The notes: a model not told the origin generated them from the letters alone. Positions 19,901 through 26,591 are shown, counted from the first letter of the stretch. The stretch: 64,000 bases of DNA from Paracoccus lichenicola (GCF_009708075.1 NZ_WMBT01000008.1:62001-126000), one strand, 5' to 3'. Made by a program: numbers and translations.

Positions 19901-20863
19901 GCCCACCAGGATCGGATCGGGGCCGGACCGCGCCTTGCTGATCGCCAGGTCGCTGCCCGCCGAAACCGTCGTGTTCATCTGCGCCGCGCTGTTGCCTGCC
20001 AGCGGATCGGGGGGCGAGACGTTGAGGACGCTGCCCGCCGCGGTGATCGTCGATCCCGACGCGGTCCCCACCTGGGCCGTGAAGACGCGCGTCACGCTGC
20101 CCCCCACGGGGATCGGGCCGGTGATGGCGCATTGGTAAACGCCGCCTGCCAGCGTGCAGCCCGTGGGCGGCGCGACATTGCCAAGCCCCGTGGGCACCGG
20201 AAAGCGCAGGGTCAGGCTGGCCGCCGGATCAGGCCCGTTGTTCGTGGCCTGGAAGGTATACGAGACCGTGGATCCGGCGACGGCCGTGGCGGGACCGTTC
20301 AGCCGCAGCTGGATGTCCGCGCCCGCGGTGACGGTTGTCTGTTCCGTGACGCTGTTGTTGGTGGTCTGCACGTCCGTCACCCCGCCCGCGGTGACGGGAA
20401 TCGAGGCGGTCAGCTGCGTCGTCCCCTGGGTCGAACTGCGCAGACGGGCCACCAGCGACAGGCTGCCCTGGGCGGCCAATGCGGGGATGGGGCAGGTCAC
20501 GACGCGCGGCCCCGAAACGGGCACGGGCGAACAGCCGGTCAGGTTGCCGACGCTTTCGATCCGCATCCCGGAAGGGATGGACAGATCCAGGATCGTGGCC
20601 GGGGCCGGGTCGAAGCCGTCGTTGAACACCGTGATCCGGTATTCGACCAAGCCCCCGGCCGGCACAGGGTCCGAGGCGGTGTCGTCCACGTTCAAGAGCC
20701 AGTCCACCGACTGCGCAACCACAGCGTTTGCCCCGGACAGCCAGATAACCGCCACAAGAAGCAGCGCAAGGGTCCGTCCCGGCCATTGACGCCCTTCGCT
20801 GCGCGAGCGGCCGCACAAGCCGGGCTGGCGGAAAGACCTTGTAACCATTCGCTGCAATGACAT
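10958..20863 (-). CDS. giant secreted DUF11/DUF7507 repeat protein (adhesin-like)
   Basis: About 3300 residues, likely from ATG 20863 (MSLQRMVTRSF; another ATG lies 27 bases upstream). A long Arg-rich N-region and hydrophobic core (TLALLLVAVIWLSGANAVVA|Q) form the signal peptide. Order of modules: ~8 DUF11 domains of varied sequence (e.g. ADIRVEKSAALPSVGAGDVQ); one SdrD_B-like domain (GRIFRDFNADALPDPTDQGL); nine DUF7507 repeats; three modules with calcium-site-like DxNGNGxxDxGD loops; a further DUF11; a second SdrD_B-like domain (VIGRVFDDGDHDGHFNGEPD); and a C-terminal OmpA-like segment (LRISYQLAAGEDRATARARI). Each module is an Ig-like beta-sandwich, so the protein should be a long stalk outside the cell. 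No LPXTG or type I secretion signal is seen. The partner is the coupled barrel protein at 7353. Confidence 0.85.
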   Translation of the reverse strand: MSLQRMVTRSFRQPGLCGRSRSEGRQWPGRTLALLLVAVIWLSGANAVVAQSVDWLLNVDDTASDPVPAGGLVEYRITVFNDGFDPAPATILDLSIPSGMRIESVGNLTGCSPVPVSGPRVVTCPIPALAAQGSLSLVARLRSSTQGTTQLTASIPVTAGGVTDVQTTNNSVTEQTTVTAGADIQLRLNGPATAVAGSTVSYTFQATNNGPDPAASLTLRFPVPTGLGNVAPPTGCTLAGGVYQCAITGPIPVGGSVTRVFTAQVGTASGSTITAAGSVLNVSPPDPLAGNSAAQMNTTVSAGSDLAISKARSGPDPILVGDAVTFTLTPRYSGDVPQTITVTDTLPGGYRIDSVSAPGWGVAVAGQTVTATQASGTVPGSNVALGPITIAATAIGSGPATNTAAITATGPVDPNTANNTASDGGATIQEPQVDLLATKSGPSPALYVVGNSYDFRLGARNVGNAPFAGRLVMTDSLPAGLTATAVTANGWSCSPALPLAGPATLTCTRSYGAGAPLAAGAAAPTVVVTAEVTADGPIQNLLSVASPDLPPEPNTANNTAGYSGTAATGPDSADIRVEKSAALPSVGAGDVQDFTIVIRNDGPVTARDVLVTDLLTGLVNADLNAATGGMASYSVDTNAGGAGDNSAFSCSTAAQGGNARQLQCVIDTVPPCGVSDCPRIQVGIRPGGAAGGRTNTATAVSTTTPDPNDGNNAGTASYAVTPKADVAVDKIASPSPLAVGQVSTYVVTARNLANGLSAADHVTITDTLPAGMTFVSATPSAGTCAVQPAAETDVAPGNDTVSCDLGTINNGAQRTVSIRMRPNLGLEGTTVVNAVTVSTTTAESAMGNNSFQLSSPVRDPEVSLLVNKTDTVDPVPLGDATDYVIRVTNTGPSIATNVAITDQMPGARITYQGHVLPAGGSCASVPGVGALGGTLECGVPRVNVGQTVEFRVTGGATAKGVAVNRVTVTSNETARGFEPNLADNLAVQNTTARTRADLEIVQKTASPATVNLRDPFDFLIDLRNNTGAGLSEADDVVLTDSLPSGIELTGTPTIAVLGGTAGQTACTGGAGSTSFTCNLGTLGSGALVRITAPSRVTSVTTTGQIFTNTASVTTQSLDVVPANNTNSGSVTVNASSLAGRIFRDFNADALPDPTDQGLSGVTVTLTGTAFDGTPVNRTATTTGAGAYSFTALPEGTYRISHAAIAEARLTNGTTTAGGAGGTPAPTSIASIALPPATPSDGYLFPKIPLAQIGIAKQIVAAPVINPDGTFTAGFRLRVRNFSREPLDTVRVTDPLSGAAPRFGSAASLANPLTDPLAPGSYAITAAPSGSCGGGNSGFDGAGDPVVATGVTLAAGATCDIQFALRARPTVPLPPVLPSGGNYENLAAVTGEGAYSRQDSTGNPDLADLSDNGATAIPGSSSPTPVAPAFLPRIALVKTADVSGLSSPPRAGDAVSYDFTVTNTGNLTLTNVVVTDPLLGGAVGSPIPTLAAGASQAVRAPYTLTQADLDAGRVENTAVTQGDAPDGSIVTDTSGATLTDDDPTEVPIAPAPSIALVKAADASALSSPAQAGDVISYDLTVTNTGNVTLSNVVVNDPLLGGAVGSAIATLAPGATGTVSATYALTQADLDAGEVVNTATAQGTPPSGGPVTDTSGTTTADDDPTEVPITPAPSIALVKAADASGFSLPAQAGDVVSYDLTVTNTGNVTLTNVVVNDPLLGGAVGSPIATLAPGATGTVSATYALTQADLDAGEVFNTATAQGTPPTGGPVTDTSGATTADDDPTEVPITPAPSIALVKVANASGLSTPAQVGDVISFDFTVTNTGNVTLSNVVVNDPLLGGAVGSAILALAPGASGSMSATYALTQTDLDAGEVVNTATAQGTPPTGGPVTDTSGTTTTDDDPTQVPITPVPSIALVKAADVSGLSAPAQAGDPIAYGFTVTNTGNVTLTNVTVTDPLLGGAVGSPIPTLAPGASQTVTAPYPLTVADLDAGVVVNSATAQGTPPGGGAVTDISGTTVADDNPTQTPLVPAPAIALVKTADVSGLSAPAQAGDLIAYGFTVTNTGNVTMSNVVVNDPLLGGAVGSAIPTLAPGASETVSATYPLTQADLDAGLVVNTATAQGTPPTGGPVTDISGATLTDDDPTEATLVPAPAIALVKTADASALSVPVHVGELVSYDFTVTNTGNVTLSNVVVNDPLLGGAVGSPIPTLAPGASGTVTAAYPLTQADLDAARVVNSATAQGTPPTGGAVTDTSGTTITDNDPTETPLVPAPAIALVKTADASAVSAPAQLGELISYGFTVTNTGNVTLSNVTLTDPLLGGAVGSPIPTLAPGASGMISATHALTQADLDAGQVVNTATATGTPPRGGPVTDTSGATVADDDPTTVPLVAAPAIALVKTADGSGIAVPAAPGDPIAYSFTVTNTGTVTLLNVTLADALQGAVVSGGPIPALAPGAVDSGTFTATYPLQQADIDAGRVVNSATATGTTATGTAVSDISGSGALTDDPTEVAITPAAGIVLVKSLTRIEDANGNGADDAGDVVHYAFALTNTGNVALRVPAIADPRATVSGGPAVVAPGQTDSGSFTARLVLTQDDLDRGHVDNSATVTAAAVRGDGGAIAGPGGAPLTASDISDAGTDPEGAAVPTPGAAETPDGAGGTDGDPGNDPTVARLTRAPGIALIKSHAGYQDANGNKAPDAGDVLRYAFTVTNTGNVALRIDRLDDPIATVAGGPVVLQPGQSDDRTFTATYALTDRDMVRGHVQNSATVRAPAVARDGSPVTDRDGTPLEATDVSDAGTDPDGARLDDPQAVETPDGQGGTDGDPANDPTVVTLGRPEILLRITITDTPDRNGNGIFDAGDLIVYAFAVTNTGNVLLENVTIDPASLNLDLPGFSCRPIRLEVGETATLVCQGNRYTVTARDAAQGAVRLTATAIGDSVSGVRASSDSGIASPTMEEGGLSVVKTADRGTALAGDLVGYTLAVTNEAGGIATATTLVDSLPPGFTYQSGSARLDGAAAEPEIAGNRLVWRGLDLAAGQTRRIAISVLVGGGVQPGAHVNRAQAFSPATGRPVSPEAQATIRVEVDAVFACSTVIGRVFDDGDHDGHFNGEPDRGRGARGAANLDGPPGTEKGLPGVRLVTPDGVAVTTDEHGRFSLPCAALPRDIGANVMLKLDERTLPLGYRLTTENPRVVRVTPGMLTKMNFGATLSRVVRVDLSARAFGAGGAARPELQAGLRQLVAQIADTPAVLRISYQLAAGEDRATARARIRQVETALRRLWPANGRYALTIEAVVQARAGTAGAGGR
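13308..16557 (-). repeat. tandem 360-bp coding repeats (DUF7507), eight exact-length units plus one of 369 bp
   Basis: On the minus strand each unit begins near ALVKTADVSGLSAPAQ, passes SYDFTVTNTGNVTLSNVVV, NDPLLGGAVGS, PTLAPGAS and LTQADLDAG, and ends DTSGTTTADDDPTEVP. Unit borders fall at 16557, 16197, 15837, 15477, 15117, 14757, 14397, 14037 and 13677, exactly 360 bp (120 codons) apart. A ninth, more divergent unit of 123 codons ends near 13308. Neighbouring units are nearly identical at base level, especially between 14.4 and 16.2 kb, so unit gain or loss by recombination is likely. Confidence 0.95.
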
Positions 20864-21303
20864 GAACTCTGGACCAATCGGCGCCGGCAAGCGGTATCCT
20901 TGCCTTTCCCGTCAGCTACACCGTTCCGGTTACCAAAGTGTAAACGGGCGGGTTATTCGGTACCTTCGCACTGGGTGCTGTCCTGTGGAGTTCTCTAATT
21001 GCCTTCGCAAGGATCCCACAAGGCCCTGGATACGGCAGTGGCCGACGCCTGTGCCTGGGTCGATGACGACCGCGCCCGGCTGCTGATGGATGACGAAATC
21101 CTGTCGCCTGTTCGCCGCGCCTCGACGTGTGTTTCATTGACAAAACATTCGTGGACCTGTCCGGCTTTGGCGAGCGGATGGAGACCCATGCCGCCCAGAG
21201 GCGCCGCGCGGTCAGGGTCGGGACAGGAATCCCCACCTGCGTCGGGATCCCTCCGCCACCCGAAGGTGACGCAGGGCCTGCCTCATTCACGACTGCTGCG
21301 GGA
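20864..21303. other. intergenic region upstream of the giant repeat gene
   Basis: It should contain the promoter of the minus-strand repeat-protein operon. On the plus strand at 20999-21110 a frame reads HKALDTAVADACAWVDDDRA and LLMDDEILSPV. This loosely resembles the C-terminus of class I DNA methyltransferases and may be a fragment. No complete gene or clear terminator is visible. Confidence 0.4.
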
Positions 21304-21605
21304 TCAATAGGCGACGCGCTTGTAGTACCTGCGGGTCACGAGCGGGTGGTCGCGCATGACTTCCAGATGGGCGCTCAGCCGTTCCATCAGGGTTGCCATG
21401 AACGCCGGAGAAAGAAGCGCGCGCAGTTCCGGCGACAGGTCGCGCGGGCAGCTGGTGCGATGCGCGAGGTGCGCAGCAGGCATCCGGCCAGGCCCAGCGT
21501 CAGCGAAAAAAGGATCGCAAGAACGCTGATCAGCAGGGTCATGGCAAGACCCTTCATCAGATCCGGCAGGGCACCGGCGATATAGACCCAATCCAAGAAG
21601 TTCAT
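21304..21605 (-). pseudogene. chimeric remnant: ABC permease N-terminus joined to a FrlB-like deglycase C-terminus
   Basis: The ATG at 21605 opens MNFLDWVYIAGALPDLMKGL and VLAILFSLTLGLAGCLLRTS, the first membrane span of a HisM/GlnP-type amino-acid permease. Homology ends near 21458. From about 21444, in another frame, the sequence reads DLSPELRALLSPAFMATLME and HPLVTRRYYKRVAY and stops at 21304. This matches the C-terminal signature of SIS-domain fructoselysine-6-phosphate deglycase (E. coli FrlB also ends with RRYY and a final Tyr). A deletion must have removed the rest of the permease and nearly all of the deglycase gene and fused the ends out of frame. Confidence 0.7.
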
Positions 21606-21668
21606 GGTCGTTCCGCTTTGCTGGGCGACAGGTGAGGTGGGCCGGGGGTCAAGACCCGGCCCGGCGCG

Positions 21669-22511
21669 TCACAGCGGGGGTGGCTCCTCCAGGAAGCCGC
21701 GCGTCATCACCGCCGCCACGGCGGGTTCCTTGACGAACCGGGGAATGACCTCCTGGTAGAAGTTCTCGCGGCGCAATGTGTCGAGCGCGGCGTTGACAAA
21801 GGCCAGAAGCTCGGGTTCGTCCTTGCGCAGGCCGATGCCGTTGACGCCCAGGTCCAGGCCTTCCTCGACGATCCGCATCTCGGGATAGCTGCCGCCCAGG
21901 GTGGCGACCAGGCCGCCGTCGCCCACGAAACCGTCGGCCCGTCCCTGGCGCAGCGCCTGCACGCCGTCGGCCGTGGTGTTCAGTTGCAGGATGTTGATGC
22001 CGGGGATGTTGGCTTCCAGCCACTTGATCTGCGAGGCGCCCTTGACCACCAGCACCGTCTTGCCCTGCAGGTCAGACAGCGTTTGCACCGGGCTGTCCCC
22101 AGGGACCAGGACGTTCGATGTGCCCCAGAAATAGATGTTGGAATAGTCGATGACTTCCTGCCGGGCAGGAGTGCGGCCCAGGGTCGCAAGGATCAGGTCC
22201 AGCTTGCCCGATTGCAGCAACGGGATGCGTGCCTCGCTGGTGATGCAGGACAGTTCGGCGCCTTCGGCCGAGCCGAACGCAAATTCGCCGATCTTCTTGG
22301 CCATCTCGACCTCGACCCCGAACGGCTTGCCGTCAGGTCCAGACGCGCCAAAGGGTGGGCTGTCGCATTTCACGCCGATGCGGATCGTGCCCTGGTCCTT
22401 GATCGCCTGCGGCAGCGGAGGCAGTTCCTGGGCCGAGGCGATGGCGGCAAGGCCAAGCGTCATCGCCGCCGAAAGCAGCAAGGCGCCGACGGGGCGGGTC
22501 AGTCTTGTCAT
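21669..22511 (-). CDS. amino-acid ABC transporter substrate-binding protein (SBP_bac_3)
   Basis: A 280-residue periplasmic binding protein. The signal peptide is MTRLTRPVGALLLSAAMTLG...IASAQ. The mature part has IRIGVKCDSPPFGASGPDGK and GVEVEMAKKIGEFAF, the standard opening of polar amino-acid binding proteins, then LDLILATLGRTPARQEVIDY, SDLQGKTVLVVKGASQIKWL and LRQGRADGFVGDGGL. It sits between a truncated permease (downstream) and a truncated ATPase (upstream). The gene is intact, but its own transporter cannot work. From the neighbouring kinase and regulator its ligand was probably a fructosyl-amino acid; this is inference. Confidence 0.85.
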   Translation of the reverse strand: MTRLTRPVGALLLSAAMTLGLAAIASAQELPPLPQAIKDQGTIRIGVKCDSPPFGASGPDGKPFGVEVEMAKKIGEFAFGSAEGAELSCITSEARIPLLQSGKLDLILATLGRTPARQEVIDYSNIYFWGTSNVLVPGDSPVQTLSDLQGKTVLVVKGASQIKWLEANIPGINILQLNTTADGVQALRQGRADGFVGDGGLVATLGGSYPEMRIVEEGLDLGVNGIGLRKDEPELLAFVNAALDTLRRENFYQEVIPRFVKEPAVAAVMTRGFLEEPPPL

Positions 22512-22581
22512 GTCGTTCTCCTGTTGGGATGGAACATACGGGATGGGGACAGCCCCCGGTTGCCGGACCCTTCTGTCGGGG

Positions 22582-23175
22582 TCAGTGCAAGATCTGGCTG
22601 AGGAACAAGCGCGTGCGTTCCTCGCGCGGATTGGCGAAGAAGTCGGCGGGCGCCGCGCTTTCGACGATGCGGCCCTGATCCATGAAGATCACCCGGTCGG
22701 CCACCTGCCGCGCGAAGCCCATCTCGTGGGTGACGCAGATCATGGTCATGCCGTCCTGGGCCAGCAGCACCATCGTGTCCAGAACCTCGCGCACCAGTTC
22801 CGGGTCCAGCGCCGAAGTCGGTTCGTCAAACAGCATGATCCGCGGCTCCATGCACAGCGACCGGGCGATTGCCACGCGCTGCTGCTGGCCGCCGGACAAC
22901 TGGCTGGGATACTTGTGCGCCTGGTCGGGAATGCGCACCCGGCCCAGATAATGCATCGCGCGGTCTTCGGCCTCGGCGCGCGAAACGCCCCGGACCCAGC
23001 ATTGCGCGATGGTGCAGTTCTGCAGGATCGTCAGATGCGGATAAAGGTTGAAGTTCTGGAACACCATCCCGACCTGCCGGCGGAGCTGGTCGATATGGCG
23101 GCGCTGGCCGTCCACCGGAATGCCGTTGACGGCGATCACGCCGGACTGATGGTCTTCAAGCCGGTTGATGCAGCG
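22582..23175 (-). pseudogene. amino-acid ABC transporter ATPase lacking its Walker A
   Basis: The frame is intact from [12 protein letters not shown] through [20 protein letters not shown], the signature [15 protein letters not shown], Walker [15 protein letters not shown] and switch His ([15 protein letters not shown]). The first ~50 residues of the family, including GPSGSGKST, are missing. In their place the frame reads SSQIAQIR and runs towards the divergent regulator gene. A GTG at 23139 could start a 185-residue product, but without Walker A it could not hydrolyse ATP. The break point lies close to 23180, within 80 bp of the GntR start. Confidence 0.85.
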
Positions 23176-23258
23176 GATCTGCGCAATCTGCGACGACGCG
23201 CTTCGCGGGCCCGGCAGATTGCCACGCTTTTTTCCGGGTCGCAGAAAGGAACGTGATC

Positions 23259-23984
23259 ATGCAAAAGTCCCGTGAAAGCGGCATCGAGCGTTTGCGCAGC
23301 GCCATTCTGGACATGATCCGCGAATCGAACCTGTCCTTTGGCGACAAGCTGCCGACCGAAAAGGTGATGGCGGAACGCTTCGAGGTGTCGCGCCCGACCC
23401 TGCGCGAGGCGCTGAAGCTTCTGGAGCAGGAAGCCGTCATCGACGTGCAGCAAGGCAAGGGGCGCTTTCTGGCGGCTGGCGCGCTGTTGAACATCGCCCG
23501 GCCGATCACGAAGTTCGAAAGCGTTTCGCAAATGGTGGCCAGCCACGGCTACAAGGCGCAGACGCGCGTCCTGGGCTTTGCGACCGTGCCGGCAGATGCA
23601 GATGTCGCGGGCAAGCTTGCCCTGGCCGAGGGGGCGCCCTTGCTGCGCATCGAAAGGCTGCGCAGCAGCGGCAAGCAGCCGCTTGTCTATTCGCTGGACT
23701 GGCTGCCCAAGGATCTGTTCGGTCCCGATTTCGACCGGACCTCGGACTGGAGCAGTTCCATCGTCTCGGTCCTGGCCGAGATGGGCCGGGCGCCCGTGGC
23801 CTCGACCGCGAATGTCAAGGCGACGCTGCTGCCCCGGGAAACAAGCGACATGCACGGCTTGCAGGATTTCGGCCCCGCCCTTCTGATCGAGGAGGTGTGC
23901 TATGCATCCGACGGCACCCGCGTGATCTATGCCAAGGATTATCACTGCGGCTCGGCGTTTTCGTTCAGCTTCGTGCGCAAGTAG
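23259..23984 (+). CDS. GntR-family (HutC/UTRA) regulator of the Amadori-sugar locus
   Basis: About 241 residues. An N-terminal winged helix (GDKLPTEKVMAERFEVSRPT, LREALKLLEQEAVIDVQQGK) is followed by a UTRA effector domain (ADVAGKLALAEGAPLLRIER, SLDWLPKDLFGPDF). ATG 23259 is chosen over GTG 23253 because AAAGGA lies 8-13 nt upstream. It is divergent from the broken ATPase and read towards the kinase gene. By analogy with FrlR it would sense a phosphorylated fructosyl-amino acid and repress the locus. The gene itself shows no damage. Confidence 0.8.
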   Translation: MQKSRESGIERLRSAILDMIRESNLSFGDKLPTEKVMAERFEVSRPTLREALKLLEQEAVIDVQQGKGRFLAAGALLNIARPITKFESVSQMVASHGYKAQTRVLGFATVPADADVAGKLALAEGAPLLRIERLRSSGKQPLVYSLDWLPKDLFGPDFDRTSDWSSSIVSVLAEMGRAPVASTANVKATLLPRETSDMHGLQDFGPALLIEEVCYASDGTRVIYAKDYHCGSAFSFSFVRK

Positions 23985-24020
23985 GATCGTGTCCCGCTCT
24001 CCAAGGCGTTGCCGTAGGCT

Positions 24021-24875
24021 TCAAGGCCTGGCGGTGCCGATGACCTCGGCGTATTTCTCGAACAGCCACTGGGGGATCGGAAGCAGCTGTTGGGGAAATC
24101 CGCCCTCGTGACCGCAGGTCCGGGCAGCCGCCCGGGTGGCGATCCCAAGCGCCTCCTCGCCTGTCCGGCCAGAGATCGTGGCCGCAATGAAGGCCGCGAC
24201 GAAGCTGTCGCCTGCCCCGCAAGTATCGACGACCTTGATCGGCCGGGCCGGCACATGGACAAGGTGTTCGCCTTCCAGCAGGAAGGCACCGCGCCGCCCG
24301 CAGGTCATGACAATGCGCCCGGCACCGCGTCCGCGCAAAAGACGCAGGACGGGTTCAATCGGGGCATCCGGGTCTTCCGGACCCGAGACGAAGACCAGCG
24401 TCACGCCGTCAAGCGTCAGGGCGTCGTGATGGGTCGAGACATCGACGCTGAAAGGCACGCCGTCCTTCACCAGTTGCCGGACCAGAGCGTCGGGCGTGCT
24501 GGTGCCCAGATGCGCCCAGTCGGCCTCGCGCAGCGCAGCATGGCGGGCGGGATCCGGTTGGTAGCCCTGCCCGACCCCGAGATCCTCCAGCAGGAAGCGG
24601 CGGTCACCGTCCCGTTCCAGCAGCAGCGTAACCGCCGTGCTTCCCGCCGCCCGCTCGACATCCTCGCCCGCCAGTCCTGCCTGCGACAGCGCGGCGACGA
24701 CCACATCGCCTTCGGCGTCGTGGCCGACGATGCCGAAATGGCGCGCATCAAGGCCCTGCGCACGCCATTGCGCGGCGACGTTCAAGGCATTGCCGCCGAC
24801 GGCCATGCTGTTCTTGGACAGATAGACATCCAGGCAATTGTCGCCCACGGCGATCATCTTCAGCGGTCCGGTCAT
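24021..24875 (-). CDS. PfkB-family kinase, fructoselysine 6-kinase-like
   Basis: A 284-residue ribokinase-fold enzyme. It opens KMIAVGDNCLDVYLSKNSMA and VGGNALNVAAQWRAQGL, closely like E. coli FrlD (GDNC-D-Y, GGNA-NVAV). The phosphotransfer motif DTCGAGDSFVAAFIAA carries the catalytic Asp near residue 235. ATG 24875 is preferred because AAGGAA lies about 7 nt before it. The last base of its ATG overlaps the stop of the upstream epimerase remnant (ATGA). The predicted reaction is ATP-dependent phosphorylation at C6 of a fructosyl-amino acid. Substrate choice is inferred from this motif similarity and the FrlB/FrlC-like remnants nearby. Confidence 0.75.
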   Translation of the reverse strand: MTGPLKMIAVGDNCLDVYLSKNSMAVGGNALNVAAQWRAQGLDARHFGIVGHDAEGDVVVAALSQAGLAGEDVERAAGSTAVTLLLERDGDRRFLLEDLGVGQGYQPDPARHAALREADWAHLGTSTPDALVRQLVKDGVPFSVDVSTHHDALTLDGVTLVFVSGPEDPDAPIEPVLRLLRGRGAGRIVMTCGRRGAFLLEGEHLVHVPARPIKVVDTCGAGDSFVAAFIAATISGRTGEEALGIATRAAARTCGHEGGFPQQLLPIPQWLFEKYAEVIGTARP

Positions 24876-25107
24876 GTGCGTTCCTTTGTTGGTGCCAGAT
24901 GGCGCCTGATCCGGGTCATGTTCCTGTCCCACGCCGCCACGGAGTCGAGCGCATGGCTGCCATCGCCAAAGGGTTCAAAGGACAGCGCCCCCCGATATCC
25001 CGCCTGCGCCAGTTCCTGCAGGTACCCGGTGATCGGCAGTAATGCTGGAAGCCAAGGTTCGATCCGATCAGCTGGTCGGCGGACAGCAGCCGCATGGGGG
25101 CGTTCAT
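24872..25107 (-). pseudogene. sugar-phosphate isomerase/epimerase (FrlC-like) with a large internal deletion
   Basis: ATG 25107 opens MNAPMRLLSADQLIGSNLGF followed by QHY, a TIM-barrel N-terminus. Near 25038 the homology jumps, in another frame, to ITGYLQELAQAGYRGALSFE and DSVAAWDRNMTRIRRHL. This is the C-terminal helix and strand of xylose-isomerase-like epimerases, ending at 24872. About 200 middle residues are gone. The remnant stop overlaps the kinase ATG, which keeps the old operon spacing. FrlC (fructoselysine 3-epimerase) is the family member expected here. Confidence 0.65.
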
Positions 25108-25697
25108 TTCCGATGCCTTTCGATCGCGTCAAGCAGGCTTGTCATCGCCTGATAGCGATCTCGCACGGATGCGACACAAGGTGCGTGCTGCAGCAAGACG
25201 TTTTTTGCGGTGAACCCTGAAAGTTGCCGCCGGCAAGCTGCGCGATGCGCTTGCGCCGCCATGTTCTTCCAATGGAACCGAACATGGTCATGTCTTTGGG
25301 ACAATGCGCAGCGTTGAACGAGATCGTCATCACGCCCTCCCATCATGCTGCTCCACTGACCAAGCGTAGCTTAGGCCCGGAGATCAGAAGAGCTTGCGAC
25401 AAAGACCCGCCCCGTCCCTGGGCGCGCCCTGGCCGGCATGGTCAAGAGGCTTGATCATCCCTAGCGATAAAATGCCTTAACCGCATTATGAAGTGCTTTT
25501 GCGGATTATTGGTGATTCTGCTGATGGTAGGTTAGTTCTTGGAAAATTCCGTTCATCCGCGCGTCTCAGTCCCTGCCCTCCCTCAGCAAGCACAGGTTTT
25601 CCGTCCCGGGACGCCTGTTGCAGTTCCCTCCAAACGACCGTTTCCTTGCGTGTTCCGTAACTGTATGCAGGTGCTGGAATGCAGAACGGAGTCACTT
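25108..25697. other. 590-bp non-coding stretch before the resolvase, with a candidate res subsite
   Basis: No gene is recognised. The left half is GC-rich flank of the decayed locus. The right half (25450-25540) is clearly AT-richer and holds an imperfect inverted repeat, CCGCA at 25481-25485 with TGCGG at 25500-25504. That is the sort of spaced repeat bound by resolvase dimers in a res site. The stretch just upstream of the recombinase gene is the expected place for such a site. Confidence 0.35.
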
Positions 25698-26591
25698 ATG
25701 CCGCTGATCGGCTATGCCCGCGTCTCGACCCTCGAGCAGACGCTTGACCCGCAGCTGGTGGAGCTGCGCCAGGCCGGCTGCGCCCTGATCCACGAGGAAC
25801 ACGCCTCGGGCGCCGACCGCGCGCGCCCGGCGCTGGCGCGGCTTCTGGCCACGATCCGGCCCAGGGACACGCTGGTGGTGGTGCGCCTCGACCGGCTGGC
25901 CCGCTCGCTGTCCCACCTGCTGCAGGTGATCGAGGTGCTGGAGGCGAGGGGTGCGCATTTCCGATCCCTGGGCGATCCCATCGACACGGCCACGCCGCAG
26001 GGCCGCTTTTCGCTGCAGGTGATGGGGGCTGTGGCCGAGCTGGAGCGCGCGCTGATCCGCGAGCGCACCAAGGCCGGGCTGCGCTCGGCCAAGGCGCAGG
26101 GCCGGGTGGGCGGCAACCCGGCGCTGCGGGCGGGCGACCGCGAGGCGATCCGCAAGCTGCGCGTGGCCCGCGACGAGAGCTATTTCCGCAAGCTCGAGGC
26201 CGGGGCCGAAGGCTGGCTGCCGCTGGTGCGCCGCCACCGCCCGGCGATGGCGTGGGACGACCTGGCGCGCTTGGTGGGGGCCCGCACCGGCCAGCCCTGG
26301 ACGGTCGAGCGGCTGAAGCGCGCCGCCCGCCGCTATGTCCGCGACGGGCTGCTGGCGGCCACCGTGCTGGAACGCGCCCCGCGCAGCGATCCCGGCGACC
26401 GGCTGCTGGCGATCGTGGCCGGGATGCGCCATGCCGATCCCGACCTGACGCTGGCGGGCATCGCCAGCCGGCTGGAACAGATGCGCGAGCGCACCCCGCG
26501 CGGCAACGGCAAGTGGTTCCCCTCCACCGTCAGGATGCTTCTGCAACGGGCCGAGAAGCAGGGGATGATCGGCGGGCCGGGCGAGGAGTAG
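25698..26591 (+). CDS. serine recombinase / plasmid resolvase
   Basis: 297 residues. MPLIGYARVSTLEQTLDPQL has the catalytic Ser10. EHASGADRARPALARLLATI, LVVVRLDRLARSL and LGDPIDTATPQGRFSLQVMG complete the resolvase domain. The C-terminal half (WDDLARLVGARTGQPWTVER) looks like recombinase-type helix-turn-helix DNA binding and is longer than in Tn3 resolvases. ATG 25698 is chosen because family members start at this motif, although the frame is open further upstream. It borders the parBA-rep module, where it would resolve plasmid multimers. Confidence 0.9.
   Translation: MPLIGYARVSTLEQTLDPQLVELRQAGCALIHEEHASGADRARPALARLLATIRPRDTLVVVRLDRLARSLSHLLQVIEVLEARGAHFRSLGDPIDTATPQGRFSLQVMGAVAELERALIRERTKAGLRSAKAQGRVGGNPALRAGDREAIRKLRVARDESYFRKLEAGAEGWLPLVRRHRPAMAWDDLARLVGARTGQPWTVERLKRAARRYVRDGLLAATVLERAPRSDPGDRLLAIVAGMRHADPDLTLAGIASRLEQMRERTPRGNGKWFPSTVRMLLQRAEKQGMIGGPGEE

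Noticed and set aside
20999..21110. Possible end of a DNA methyltransferase gene
   Set aside because: The match is short and weak, with no catalytic motif nearby, so I list it only as a remark on the intergenic region.
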